Below are positions 1-13,613 of a DNA stretch of 64,000 bases, piece after piece. The position numbers were made by a program, and so were the translations under genes. The notes below the pieces were generated by a model. It saw nothing but the letters and a program-made list of their open reading frames with translations. It did no database searches and had not been told where the DNA came from. The DNA comes from Amblyomma americanum (Eukaryota; Arthropoda; Arachnida; Ixodida; Ixodidae): positions 48,200,272 through 48,264,271 of the forward strand of contig NC_135500.1 of assembly GCF_052857255.1 (NCBI RefSeq), given 5' to 3'. Position 1 is the stretch's first letter; the number at the start of each line of letters is the position of its first letter.

Positions 1-172
1 ACCCAACCGCAGCTTTACGGCTACAATGGTAAGCTATACAGCTCTCTCAGAAACTTAGCAGTAAACGAAAAATTCGTCCTGTTACGGGCTTCGAAACCTG
101 GACCGCCTCTTCATCGGAGCAGTCGCTCTACCAATCGAGATAACCAGGACGGCAAGCTTGTGGTAGGGCAAG
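1..172 (-). repeat. tRNA-derived SINE, partial
   Basis: Read on the minus strand, this has tRNA-like promoter boxes (an A box like ATCTCGATTGG and a B box close to GGTTTCGAAGC at about 75-150). A body follows that ends in the phrase 'gtagccgtaaagctgcggttgggt'-like. The same body is found on the plus strand at 48096-48310, so it is a dispersed family. It is cut by the window edge. No cloverleaf acceptor stem is present, so it is not a tRNA gene. Confidence 0.6.
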
Positions 173-221
173 AGTGAATTGATCAATAACTCGTAGTGGG
201 AAGAGTGATGGTCAAATGTTT

Positions 222-350
222 AGGTGAATCCCCCAAGGTGGAGTAGCTTTCCTTTGTAGCCGTGGAGTAGCTTTCTTTTGCAGCCGTATGGCTGCGCTTG
301 GGTGGATGCCAATGAGTAATTACTCCCTTATTACTTGCCCCATTGCGCGA
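222..350 (+). repeat. 3' part of the same SINE family, opposite orientation
   Basis: The stretch with 'tatggctgcgcttgggtgga' and 'ccaatgagtaattactccct' matches the 3' part of the SINE at 48220-48275. It faces the copy at 1-172, so the two form an inverted pair beside the (GT)n tract. A short phrase (gtggagtagctttc) is repeated twice here. Confidence 0.55.
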
Positions 351-374
351 AAACCCGTGTGTGTCTCCCTCTCC

Positions 375-2576
<2,202 letters not shown>

Positions 2577-2696
2577 CATAAATATACAGCACATGACGCA
2601 AATTGTTTAGGCAGCCCCTTGTTAAATAAATAATTAATTAATATTAATAAACAAGGGGGTGCCTAAACAATTTGCGTCATGTGCTGTATATTTATG
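2577..2696. repeat. Long inverted repeat (47-base arms)
   Basis: The left arm 2577-2623 and right arm 2650-2696 are reverse complements at 46 of 47 positions. They are separated by a 26-base A/T-only loop. The arms start 'cataaatatacagcac'. This could be a small foldback element or MITE. No coding sequence and no clear target duplication are seen. Confidence 0.9.
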
Positions 2697-3115
2697 GACT
2701 GTATGCTTACTATTTCTCGTTAATGGCGATACAGGCGCTATTATTTGTGGGAAATGCGCACCTTTCCATACACCTCACCAATCACTTTTTTTTGCTCGTT
2801 GAAAATTGGTAGAAGGTTTACGAAAGCACCGGGTTATTTTCATATTTCAGATGTTGTATAAAGTTTTTAGGCGTGCTCAACTGTAAGCCCATTTAGTGAA
2901 TATTTTTTTTCAAGGCATCACCCCAGTCTTAATGCAACACACGCGTCATTTTTTCGCTTTACTCATTATAGATTTCTTACTTCTGTTTTAAATTTTCCCA
3001 TTCTCTTAGGCCTGCAGCATGTTGGGCTTTTGATGATTTCGAACTTTTCGTTTCATCATCGACAGCCTGACAACGGCCACTTCAGAGCAAAGCCCTCTCT
3101 CATGTCTCTCCAATT

Positions 3116-3811
3116 TGTGGAAATATGGGGGACCAGCTTTCTGCCCCCCACACTCCCACTCCGCGGATGCAGCCTTCCCGCTCGCTAACAGTGGCGGAGT
3201 TCGTGCACGAGGAAACAAAGAGAAAGGACGACCAAGCGTGAACACTTATATGCTATTAATTACACTTGCAATTGATACAAAGAACGGGCCAGCTAGCTAC
3301 AAAAGATAAACGAGGCATTCCACGGAAATAGAAGGCTACGTAAGAAGGGCTTCCGACTTACCGGCTGGGGCAGGTGCGCGACTTCGGAAGTGTCGGCGGC
3401 GAACATTTGTATGCGCCGACAATTTCGGCCGGGTTTTCCCGTGCGCGCCGCATTCTTAGGGCAAAGCCGTCCACGAGCATTTGCTGGGGAAAGTGTCGAG
3501 AGCGCGCGTTTGCTGCGCTCGTAACGCTGCCTGGAACCAGAAGACCATCGGCAAGGCACGACGGATCTCCGTGCGCCTGCCGCAGAAGGCGACGAGAGCG
3601 TGCGGCTGCAACCACTCGTGACGCCGGCCGGATCCCAAAGAGACCCTCTCCGGTTCCACAGAATTCTGCCTAACCTACGAGGTGGTGCTCCCGTCACAGT
3701 TTCCGCTTCCCCCATGAGGGAGACTTCCCTCCTCGCCTAGTCGGTGTCGCACTGACGCACGATGGTGAAGATGGGCCGCGTCGAAATGGAGGGGGGAAAC
3801 GCGTTCTCCAC
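3116..3811. mobile_element. GC-rich inserted block of unknown type inside the RTE tail
   Basis: This block splits the RTE LINE tail between 'ctctccaatt' and 'caccctctcctttgcc', which are adjacent in other RTE copies apart from small changes. Its ends carry the inverted 10-mer aatttgtgga (3112-3121) and tccacaaatt (3807-3816). Overlapping open frames of up to 140 codons exist on both strands, as expected from GC richness. I recognise no domain. It may be a non-autonomous DNA element or a transduced host fragment. Confidence 0.4.
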
Positions 3812-4680
3812 AAATTCACCCTCTCCTTTGCCAGCTGCGACCACCCTATATATTCCCGCAAACTTGATCTCATGCGCCCACCACATTTTCTGCCCCGCCT
3901 ACTACGCTTGCCTTCTCTTAGAATCCACGCCGTTACCTTTAAGGACCAGCGGTTATCTTGGCTTCGCATTACATATCCTGCCCAAGCCCATTAGTTCCTC
4001 TTCACTTCGACTATGGAGTCGTTAACCAGCGTTTGCTGTCTGACCAACTCTGCCCGCTTCCGGTCTATTAACGTTACACCTATCACTTTCCACAGCTCGC
4101 TGCGTTGTCCTTAACTTAAGCTGAACCTGTTCCGTTAGCCTCCACGTTCCTGCTTCATAGGTGTCTACCGCTAAAATAAGCTGTTGTACACTTTTCTCTT
4201 GAGGTATACTGGTAAACTGTCATTCATGATCTGAGAGAACCTGCCATATGCTATCCACCGAATTCTTATTCTTCCAGTTATTTCCCTGTCATGATCCCGA
4301 TCAGCGGTCACTACCTGCCCTAAGTAGACGTATTCCCTTACCACTTCCAGCACCTCGCTAGCAATCGTTAACTGCCGCTCTCTTGCGAGACTGTTGAACA
4401 TTACTTCGTATTTCTCCATTTAGATTTTTAGACCCACTATTCTCCTCTGCCTAACTCAATGATCACGCTTTGCAGTGCATCTCCTAAGTGATTTAGCCAG
4501 GCACAGTCATCAACCAACCGTAAATTATTTAGGTATCCTCCATGCAATCTTATCCCCAACTGTTCCCACTCCAAGCCTCGGAACACTTTCTATAAAAGGT
4601 TATTGTCTGGGCTAGTGTCCACAGGACCTTCTGTAAACAACCGGTGAATAGCAATGGCGAGATGGGGTCCCCCTGCCTGA
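3812..4680 (-). pseudogene. RTE LINE reverse transcriptase, C-terminal part (broken)
   Basis: The minus strand encodes the thumb and C-terminal region of an RTE ORF2. It includes 'EKYEVMFNSLARERQLTI', 'VLEVVREYVYLGQVV' and 'FSQIMNDSLP' (4171-4419), and upstream a decayed active-site region with 'VDDCAWLNHLGDALQ' (about 4480-4535). The part towards 3812 gives the usual 'WRTR' C-terminal frame in shifted pieces. Several frameshifts and stops break it. It is the 3' portion of the split LINE. Confidence 0.75.
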
Positions 4681-5270
4681 GAGAGAGAATAAACATTTAA
4701 TTGTAAAAAAGAAGACAGGAGCGGATTGTGGGTGGGGTCCTCAGTCCAAGATTCCACTGGATTCCGCTGAAGCTTTGGCGATGGCGACTAGCGTTTCCTG
4801 GTTTTTCAGGGCGCCGCTGGTCAGCGTCACCTCCCACTGCTCCAGCACCGCGTTGTGCGGCTTTAAGTGGTTCGGTTTTAGCTGAGTATGTCCATGTAAT
4901 GTGCGTGAATGTGGGAATTTCGCCACACCAAGGACATGTATCTGCGTATAATGTTGGGTGAATGCGGTGCAGGTGGTAAAGATTTGGGAAAGTAAGTGTT
5001 TGCTGCGTCTAAGGTGGTAGGAGTCCTCCGGGGAAAGTTCCTTAGGTGGCGGGGGGTAGAGACGCCTATGTAGGCGGAGGGTCTCTAGGCGGGTTGAAAA
5101 ATGTGTTGAGAGGGGGTAGAGAGTAGAGTCAGTGTGCCACGCTCGGTTGGTGTAATCTCGAGCTAGGGCATCTGCCCTAATATTACCATCGAGACCGGCG
5201 TTTCCTGGGACCCATGTGATGACTTGATCATACTGGAGATGGCCGCCCAGTACGCGGAGAGCCGTACGCG
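4681..5270 (-). mobile_element. 3' end of an I-type LINE (RNase H region), 5'-truncated, inserted in the RTE LINE
   Basis: The minus strand encodes the last part of an RNase H domain ('VITWVPGNAGLDGNIRADAL', about 5150-5225). A linker rich in Leu and Arg follows. It ends with 'AKASAESSGILD' at the stop near 4741, almost the same C-terminus as the LINE at 45746-47633. A frameshift before the usual Cys-x2-Cys motif breaks it. The 3' end has 'aatgtttattctctctctc', a poly(A)-signal-like tail with TC repeats, abutting RTE sequence at 4680. Confidence 0.8.
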
Positions 5271-5726
<456 letters not shown>

Positions 5727-6939
5727 TGTGACATTTCGTGTGTGCTACAAGGATCCACGTTCGACGGCGCGGCGTAGACGGAGACCCGTGACAGCGGCAT
5801 CATCAATTACCCAGCCATGCTCTTTGAGTGACGACCAGAACAACCGGACCCGCCGCCGCCCCGGGGAAACAGGCTTTATCCTCCCCAATTTCCGGGCACA
5901 TTCCAGGACAAGGGAGCTGTCAGCGGGCCAGAGCACGCCATACCACAGCCGACGCTATGCGCTACCGCGAAGACAACATTCTTTCCCTCCTTCCCCTTTC
6001 GACGTGGGCTATCGCCGGGAAGGCACCCACAGCTTCCCGCCGTGCCTCGTGAACAAAAGCGCATTCCCAGAAGGGCCGTGGCGGACACCTGTCATGGCGG
6101 AGAGGCAGTACTCGCCAAGAATGTGGAAAGACAGGCGCTAGTGAATTAGCTCCGAAGAGAGAGCCTATGTATACTCTCACTTGAGAGAGAGTGGTGGCGT
6201 TTTTGTTGTTTATTTAGTTTGTATTGTTAACAGACTCTGGGTTCGAGGCTAAGCCCAACCCAAGGGGTGGTCCCCATCTCGCATGTTATTTTGGATTGGA
6301 GAATTGATGCTTTGGGCGGGCCACTGGAAATGACCGGCCTTAGTCCTTTGTTAATCAAGTGCTTAAAAGCACATGTAAACGGATGCAGTCCAGTCTGAGC
6401 TGGGGCTCCATGCTTAGCATGTAATGTGATGCTACTTAGGCACTAACCTGCCCGGTCGATGAGTAAAGTAGTGTAAAGTTTGTTCTTTTGTAAATTCAGT
6501 TCTGCTTTTTCCAGTTTAACTCTCTGTATATGTATGTTGTAAAATTATGCTCTGCTGTCATCATCTACAAGCTCGCCTCCTGTTCATCTTCCAAGCCGAA
6601 CGACACTAGAGGAAGGGTTTGTGAACCATCCTCGAAGAAACGGACGACTATTGAAATTCTACTGCAAGCACGCTCAGGACGACATCGTTCGCCAAGAGGG
6701 CCTTCAGCGCCGAAGCCCGTCGGCGTGCAGCTTCTGCCAGCAACCGCTCGAGCCCAACTCCGGAGCCACTCCATCGCCCCCATGAAGTCGTCGGCACGTA
6801 AGCTCGGATGCCCCAGCCTCTGATGTATAATCTTAATCATGTGTAATTATTGAATATACCTGTTTGTTTAAACTGAGCCATACGGTGTCTCTTTGCCTCT
6901 CCGTCCCGTGTGGACCTGCGCATTATGGGGGTCATCACA
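5727..6939 (+). repeat. 5' LTR of the gypsy element
   Basis: It matches the 3' LTR over its whole length with, by eye, about 13 substitutions and one single-base length difference (ttttgtaaattc against ttttgtaaaattc). Divergence is thus near 1%. Ends are TGTGA...TCACA, a 5-base terminal inverted repeat. Open frames inside the LTR are repeated identically in the other LTR and are not genes. Confidence 0.95.
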
Positions 6940-6940
6940 C

Positions 6941-6958
6941 TGGTGCCAGAAGTGGGGT
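6941..6958 (+). promoter_or_regulatory. Primer binding site of the gypsy element
   Basis: The sequence tggtgccagaagtggggt starts one base after the 5' LTR. TGG at its start pairs with the CCA end of a tRNA. I cannot name the primer tRNA from the sequence alone. Confidence 0.75.
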
Positions 6959-7094
6959 CTCAAAAGCAAATGTCCTCTGAATGCGGTGACATTCATGACT
7001 TCAAAATTGTAATCAAAAGGGAATCACGGGACTGATTGTGCGACTTTTACCCCCATTTGAGAGGCTTGAGGCACTGGAGGGCTTGAAAAAAAAA

Positions 7095-8019
7095 ATGACT
7101 GTATCTGAGGGAGCTCCCACTCCACAGCCGTCGCTCGGAGCAAGCATGCTGGCATTAGGAAGCGTCATTCCGACGTTTACGGGAGATAAGACAGGTGTTC
7201 CAATCTGCGATTTCTTTTCCATGCTAGAAGAGATTGGGAAAATGGGGGGATGGTCCGATGCTCAAATGCTGGGAATGGCGAGGTGTAAGATGGCAGGAGC
7301 TGCTCATGATTTTGCCTGGCGAGACGAAAAAGTAAAATCCACAAAATCATTTGCGGAATTTAAGAAGCTCGCGTTTGAGCATTTCGACACTGAACCACGT
7401 CACGTGCGGGTACAGAGGTTCCGTGACGCCGGACAGATGGTAGGGGAGGACGTGCGAACATTTGCGTCGCGGCTTCAGCGCCTAGCACGCGATACGTTAA
7501 GCAGGGAGGAGGAAGAAATACGCGGAGGATATACTTAAAGAGGAAATGACCGCTTTGTTCGTGGCTGGTCTGCAAGACCCCGTGCGCCGGTTCGTGCTCT
7601 CGCGCAAGCCGAGCAATTTCGACCAAGCCGTGGAGGCCGCATTGGATGAGGAACAAAATGAGGCGTTAACGAGAGCCGCAGCGAGAGTACGCGTCATAGA
7701 GAGAGCGGTGCTCAACCCTGAGGTTGCTCTCTTGACAGAGCGGTTAGATCGCTTGGAACAGCTGCTAACTCAGCAGGTAGAACGCCAGGTTGAAGCGCGC
7801 GCTCAACAGCGCCCATTCGCTGGAAACCGGAGACCGCCACAAAGCTACAGGCGCGGTATGCGAGATTTTGAAGAAATCGTATGCTTCGCTTGCCAGGGTC
7901 GCGGACACATCGCCAGGTTCTGCCAAAACGTGCGCCGTGGGGAGCCACAAAGAGAAGCAGGCGAGACACGCCCTAAGCAAGCCGACAGCGGGACTCCAGA
8001 TACCGAGACAAAAAACTAG
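7095..8019 (+). pseudogene. gag: Gag polyprotein of the gypsy element, one frameshift
   Basis: Gag forms the particle that packages the element RNA. I take the start at the ATG at 7095, which follows an A-rich stretch; the frame is open further up but only with non-ATG starts. Frame 1 runs 7095-7538 and shows capsid-type sequence ('FRDAGQMVGEDVRTFASRL'). The protein continues in another frame from about 7515 ('DILKEE', 'MTALFVAGLQDPVRRFV') to the stop TAG at 8017-8019. The break is thus a single small indel near 7515-7535. Near the C-terminus is one CCHC zinc knuckle (CFACQGRGHIARFC, about 7880-7921). The stop is preceded directly by a slippery heptamer for pol expression. Confidence 0.88.
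8010..8016 (+). promoter_or_regulatory. Candidate -1 ribosomal frameshift site between gag and pol
   Basis: In the gag frame the sequence reads A AAA AAC, followed at once by the gag stop TAG (8017-8019). This is a canonical X XXY YYZ slippery heptamer. Shifting back one base enters the frame that stays open from 8016 through the protease. A downstream GC-rich stretch (ggagcgtggggagggagc) could supply structure. That it works is inference; that the heptamer and the frames fit is seen. Confidence 0.75.
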
Positions 8020-11000
8020 TTAGTCCTCCCCAGCTTGAGGAGCGTGGGGAGGGAGCAGTGGATGATGAGGTGGTGGTAGTTTGTGTGGCCGACGAGGCAT
8101 GCCCTGTTGTGCGTTGCAAGTTAAATGGTTGCTGCATGGAATTGTTGATAGATACGGGGTCAAAGGTGACATTGCTTAAGGAGAGCAGTTTTAACACGCT
8201 TCGAAGGAAGGGGGACCGCGAGGTGTTGGAAGCGTCGGGTGGTATGGCAACCAAATTTGTAGGCATAACGGGGGATCCTCTTGGCATAAGTGGACTCTAC
8301 CGGTTACACTTTTCTCTCGGCGGAATTGCATTGGAGCACCCCTGCTACATATGCCCGGACACGGTGTCTCTGCCAAACGGAGTGTCAGGTATATTAGGGC
8401 AGGATTTTTTTAGAAAAGGGAAGGTAGTAGTCTCATTCTCTGAGGAAGAGGTTAATGCGGGCGGCTCAAAAGTTCCGTTTTTGAACAGGAGAGGGGCTGA
8501 GATTCGCATTACCGATATTGACACCCGTCAAACTGTGGGATCATTGGAGAAGGTATATTCGCGGGTTGCCGTCCGGCTGGTCGAGGAGGCGGTCGTCCTT
8601 CCTTGGTCGGAGCACATTTTGTACGCGTTTGTGCCTTCAGATGTAGAGAGCGGCGCCGTGGGAGTGCTTGAGCCGGTCGACTCTCTCAGCAATGGCCTGA
8701 AGGCAGCCGCTTGCCTCGTGACAGTTAATGACTCCCACAGAGTGCCCCTACGGGTGGTTTACTGTAGCCAGCAGCCACTGAGCCTTCCCAAGAACAAAAC
8801 ATTGGCTTTCTTCACCTCTGCGATAGAGCAACGTGAGCCCACCGATACGGTACTCGCAACTGTAGAGCATGCTAGTCCTTCGTCTGCTCCAAAGGTGTCG
8901 TTCGATCTTTCTCACGTAAAATCCAGGGAGAGGGAGGCTCTGGCTGGTTTGCTGAACGCCTACTCGGAGGTATTCGCCGCGTCCAACCTGGATTTGGGCT
9001 GCTGTGGCGTTATAAAGCACAGGATAGAAACCGGCACTTCATCGCCCGTTTACCAGCGTGCGTACAGGATTCCTTACTCCCAACGTGAGGAGATGGAGCG
9101 GCAGGTGCAGGACCTGATTGATCGCGGCATTGTCGAACACTCAAAGTCACCCTGAGGAGCACCAGCACTATTGGTGGAAAAGCCAGATGGCTCGTATCGA
9201 TTGGTAGTCGACTACCGCAAACTAAATGCCGCAACTCGCATCGATCCATACCCCATCCCCAATATACAGGAGACGCTTTCTCAGCTGGGCTCTGCCAGGT
9301 ACTTCACGGTAGTGGACATGGCGGCGGGATTCTGGCAGATAGCAATGGATCCGGCAGATGCCGAGAAAACGGCATTCAACACGCCCTCAGGGCACTATGA
9401 ATGGAAAAGAATGCCGATAGGTCTGGCCAACAGCCCTGCTGTCTGGCAGAGAACCGCTGATGTTATCCTGGCAGGTCTTCTGGGGAGGCTGTGCTTCGTG
9501 TATATGGATGACATTATCATATACAGTGACAGTTTTGATAACCATTTGCGCGATATTGAGCAGGTTTTGGTGCGACTAAGAGCAGCGGGTCTCAAGCTGA
9601 AGCCCTCTAAGTGCCAATTCCTCAAAAACGAGGTGAAATACCTCGGGCACGTTGTTTCAGCTGACGGCGTGCGACCGGACCCTGAGAAACTAAGGTGTGT
9701 CTCGGATTTTCCATCCCCGACTAGCGTCCGCCAGGTCTGGCAGTTTCTCGGCCTGATCGGTTACTACCGAAGGCACATAGAGGAGTTCGCCAAGCTCGCT
9801 AAGCCGCTCACCGCCTTAACAGCCAAAAATGTCGCCTTTCGCTGGGACGAAAACGCGGAGAATGCTTTTGGGGCCCTGAAAAGGAAGCTAATGAGTGCAC
9901 CGCTGTTGCGCCACCCGGATTTTAGTTTGCCCTTCGTTATGGCCACAGATGCGTCAAAGTTCGCAGTTGGTGCCGTGCTATCTCAGGTTATCGAGGGCAA
10001 AGAACATCCCGTTGCTTTTGCTAGCCGACAGCTGAGCCCCACAGAGCAAAAGTACGGAGCTACGGAAAGGGAGTGCCTCGCCGTTGTCTGGGCAGTAAAG
10101 CACTTCAGATGCTACCTTTACGGCCGCAAATTCAAGCTAGTCACAGACTGCCATCCTCTGAAATGGGTGATGAGTGTCAGGGACCCTAGCTCGCGACTCG
10201 CTAGATGGAATCTACACCTGCAGGAATACTGCTTTGAAGTTGAGCACAAGTCAGGAAAGACGCATCTGAATGCTGATGCACTCAGCCGCACAGCTGCCGT
10301 GGCAGCTATAGATGAGTTTGTCCCCGTAGTCGACCCCGCCGAATTACGCACAGAGCAGTGCAAAGATCCGGACCTGAAACGAATAATCGAAAGCTTAGAG
10401 GACGCACCGTGTCACCCCGAACAGCTAGGTTATTTCATTGGCAAAGACGGCACCCTGTGTCGGCGCACGAGGCCAACCAGGAAAGGGAGACCAGAGAAAA
10501 CCGCTTGGGAGGGAGTCGTCATACCTCGGTCGTGGACAGAAAGGGTTCTTCGCGCGTTTCACGATGCGCCATGCGCCGGTCATTTTGGCGTAGCGAAGAC
10601 ACGCAGGCGTGTGGAGCGTTTGTACTTTTGGAGTGGCATGCGACAGGATGTTAAAGACTACTGTGCGAAGTGTCATTCCTGTCTCGAAAGAAAAACACCC
10701 AAGGGACGAAGACCAGCTCCAATTCAGCCGTTCCCTGAGGTTTCGGCTCCCTTCGAGCGGACAGGTATGGACATAATGGGCCCATTGCCCACGACCACTT
10801 CCGGAAACAAGTACATTTTAGTATTTGTCGATCACCTTTCAAAATACGCGGAAGCGGTAGCACTCCCAGATCAGAAGGCAGACACGGTTGCAAGAGCATT
10901 TGTCGAACAGATCGTGCTCCGACATGGACCCCCGAGGCAACTCTTGACAGATCGGGGAACGAACTTCGTGTCGCAGCTAATGAGGAGAGTTTGCGAGCTG

Positions 11001-11906
11001 CTTAAGATCGCTAAGAAGCAGACAACACCGTACCATCCGGCTTGCAACGGCGCGGTGGAGCGACTGAACCAAACCGTGGCCGGGTTCCTGTCGCATTTTG
11101 TTTCGCGCGACCAGCGGGACTGGGACTTGTGGCTCCCGTATGCAATGTTTGCCTACAATTCCGCAGCACACGAGAGCACGGGCGAATCGCCATTCTTTCT
11201 TCTCTACGGCCGAGACCCGGACCAGCCTAGTGAAGTGCCAGAGGGCCCCCGTCGTGTCCCATACGCTTCACTGGACGACTATAAGGTTGAGCTAGAATCG
11301 CGCTTGCAAGTGGCGAGGGACATCGCAAAGGAGTCCTTAAAGAAAGCGGCGAAGCGCAGGAAGGAGGTGCACGATCGCAGTGCTAGAGACGCGCCGTTTG
11401 ATGTGGGGGACAGCGTGTACATTGAAAACAGCCAAAGGCAGATTGGGCTAGCTCGTAAGTTCCAGACGAAGTGGAGAGGACCGTGCGAGGTTGTCGAGAA
11501 GCTTTCTCCGGTAAACTTCAGAGTCCGAGACGTGAACCGGCGTTTGATAAGGATACACGCAAATCGCCTCAAGTCGGCACCGGTTCAGTATTCACGAAAT
11601 GAGGAAAGGGAAAGCGCGAATTTTGATGGGGACAGAAGTGAAGCGGAGCGCGCAGATAGTTCGCAAGAAACGCCCTCTCCTGCATTTGTTCGGCAGGCGC
11701 CCGAGGTGACGGCCGGAATGCCACCGGATTTACTTCATGCATTGCTAGAAGAAGAAGCGCGCGAGGTTGCCGCGCAGATAACGCCAGGAGAGGCTCCTGC
11801 CACGAGCCCTCGCGAGTCCCAAAGCAGACAAAGGGGCACAGACTTACTTAGTATGACTCATGAAGGCCGATATCCGCTGCGAAATCGGAAAGCTAAGTCG
11901 GACTAA
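8016..11906 (+). pseudogene. pol: Pol polyprotein of the gypsy element (PR-RT-RNase H-IN), one nonsense codon
   Basis: It copies and integrates the element. Domains in order: aspartic protease with LIDTGS (8145-8162) and ILGQDFF; reverse transcriptase with YMDD (9501-9512); RNase H with TDASKFAVGAVL and the AVVWAVKHFRCYLYG block; integrase with an HHCC zinc region (about 10560-10690) and the catalytic residues D (10770), D (10950) and E (11058), the last two 35 residues apart as in D,D35E enzymes. A single TGA at 9153-9155 lies between 'EHSKSP' and 'GAPALLVEKPDG' at the start of the RT, where a Trp is usual in gypsy elements. The rest of the frame is open to 11906. Entry is expected by -1 frameshifting from gag. 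Confidence 0.93.
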
Positions 11907-12399
11907 TGGCGTAAACAGAGCGGAGTTGTGAACTGGTTAGAATTGTGTAATGCCGCAGCTCATAACATTGCTATATGCGTATGTGTTAAGTTATCGGAGT
12001 TGGTAGTTAAACCTTTCTGTCATTAAGTAACACCTTCACAGGAGAGCATGCGGAGCGCATGCAGAACCTGCCCTACTTCCTTTCGTTATCTATATTTTTG
12101 TCTGTGCCGTGATCGTGCTAGAAGTGGGAGCTCCTTTGTAACTGTGGTAAATTTATTTCGTCCAGTTTGGACTAGAAAGGAGAGGCTTGGGTGCTGAGTT
12201 TCATGTTTATCTGTAAAAGAAGATCAGTGCTGCCCCTGGAGACGCCAGTATTGACAGCGGAGGCATATGGTGTTGTGCAGTGGTGTTGAGTGCAGCGAAA
12301 AGTGTTTTGTCGGACGCACTGTGCGAGGCGATTCAGAAAGACAAGGGGAGCTGCGTGGACTCAAATGTTCGGAGAACATTCTTCTGGAGGGTGAGCGAG
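11907..12399 (+). other. 3' internal non-coding part of the gypsy element
   Basis: No open frame of note and no envelope-like sequence lie between the pol stop and the 3' LTR. The bases before the LTR (ctggagggtgagcgag, to 12399) are purine-rich and may serve as a weak polypurine tract. Confidence 0.6.
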
Positions 12400-13613
12400 T
12401 GTGACATTCCGTGTGTGCTACGAGGATCCACGTTCGACGGCGCGGCGTAGACGGAGACCCGTGACAGCGGCATCATCAATTACCCAGCCATGCTCTTTGA
12501 GTGACGACCAGAACAACCGGACCCGCCGCCGCCCCGGGGAAACAGGCTTTATCCTCCCCAATTTCCGGGCACATTCCAGGACAAGGGAGCTGTCAGCGGG
12601 CCAGAGCGCGCCGTACCACAGCCGACGCTATGCGCTACCGCGAAGACAACATTCTTTCCCTCCTTCCCCTTTCGACGTGGGCTATCGCCGGGAAGGCACC
12701 CACAGCTTCCCGCCGTGCCTCGTGAACAAAAGCGCATTCCCAGAAGGGCCGTGGCGGACACCTGTCATGGCGGACAGGCAGTACTCGCCAAGAATGTGGA
12801 AAGACAGGCGCTAGTGAATTAGCTCCGAAGAGAGAGCCTGTGTATACTCTCACTTGAGAGAGAGTGGTGGCGTTTTTGTTGTTTATTTAGTTTGTATTGT
12901 TAACAGACTCTGGGTTCGAGGCTAAGCCCAACCCAAGGGGTGGTCCCCATCTCGCATGTTATTTTGGATTGGAGAATTGATGCTTTGGGCGGGCCACTGG
13001 AAATGACCGCCCTTAGTCCTTTGTTAATCAAGTGCTTAAAAGCACATGTAAACGGATGCAGTCCAGTCTGAGCTGGGGCTCCATGCTTAGCATGTAATGT
13101 GATGCTACTTAGGCACTAACCTGCCCGGTCGATGAGTAAAGTAGTGCAAAGTTTGTTCTTTTGTAAAATTCAGTTCTGCTTTTTCCAGTTTAACTCTCTG
13201 TATATGTATGTTGTAAAATTATGCTCTGCTGTCATCATCTACAAGCTCTCCTCCTGTTCATCTTCCAAGCCGAACGACACTAGAGGAAGGGTTTGTGAAC
13301 CATCCTCGAAGAAACGTACGACTATTGAAATTCTACTGCAAGCACGCTCAGGACGACATCGTTCGCCAAGAGGGCCTTCAGCGCCGAAGCCCGTCGGCGT
13401 GCAGCTTCTGCCAGCAACCGCTCGAGCCCAACTCCGGAGCCACTCCATCGCCCCCATGAAGTCCTCGGCACGTAAGCTCGGACGCCCCAGCCTCTGATGT
13501 ATAATCTTAATCATGTGTAATTATTGAATATACCTGTTTTTTTAAACTGAGCCATACGGTGTCTCTTTGCCTCTCCGTCCCGTGTGGACCTGCGCATTAT
13601 GGGGGTCATCACA
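12400..13613 (+). repeat. 3' LTR of the gypsy element
   Basis: Same as the 5' LTR apart from about 13 base changes and one extra A. It is followed by the CCTT duplication and then by RTE LINE sequence (gtaggcaacggacagtaagc), which continues the line broken at 5726. Confidence 0.95.

Larger units (their letters stand above)
5727..13613 (+). mobile_element. Ty3/gypsy LTR retrotransposon, full length, recently inserted
   Basis: Two direct LTRs (5727-6939 and 12400-13613) begin TGTGA and end TCACA. They flank a primer binding site, gag, and pol in the order protease, reverse transcriptase, RNase H, integrase. That order is the Ty3/gypsy order. The target duplication is CCTT (5723-5726 and 13614-13617). 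The unoccupied target is visible in the RTE copy at 51381-51390 (ataccttgtaggcaac). No envelope-like frame is present between pol and the 3' LTR. It carries one gag frameshift and one pol nonsense codon, so this copy should be inactive on its own. Confidence 0.95.

Noticed and set aside
3293..3715. A 140-codon minus-strand gene in the GC-rich block
   Set aside because: Several frames on both strands are open here because of composition, and the block is an insertion within a LINE.
5828..6180. Overlapping open frames inside the LTR, repeated at 12401-12853
   Set aside because: They are in both LTRs, overlap on both strands, follow GC composition and have no domain.
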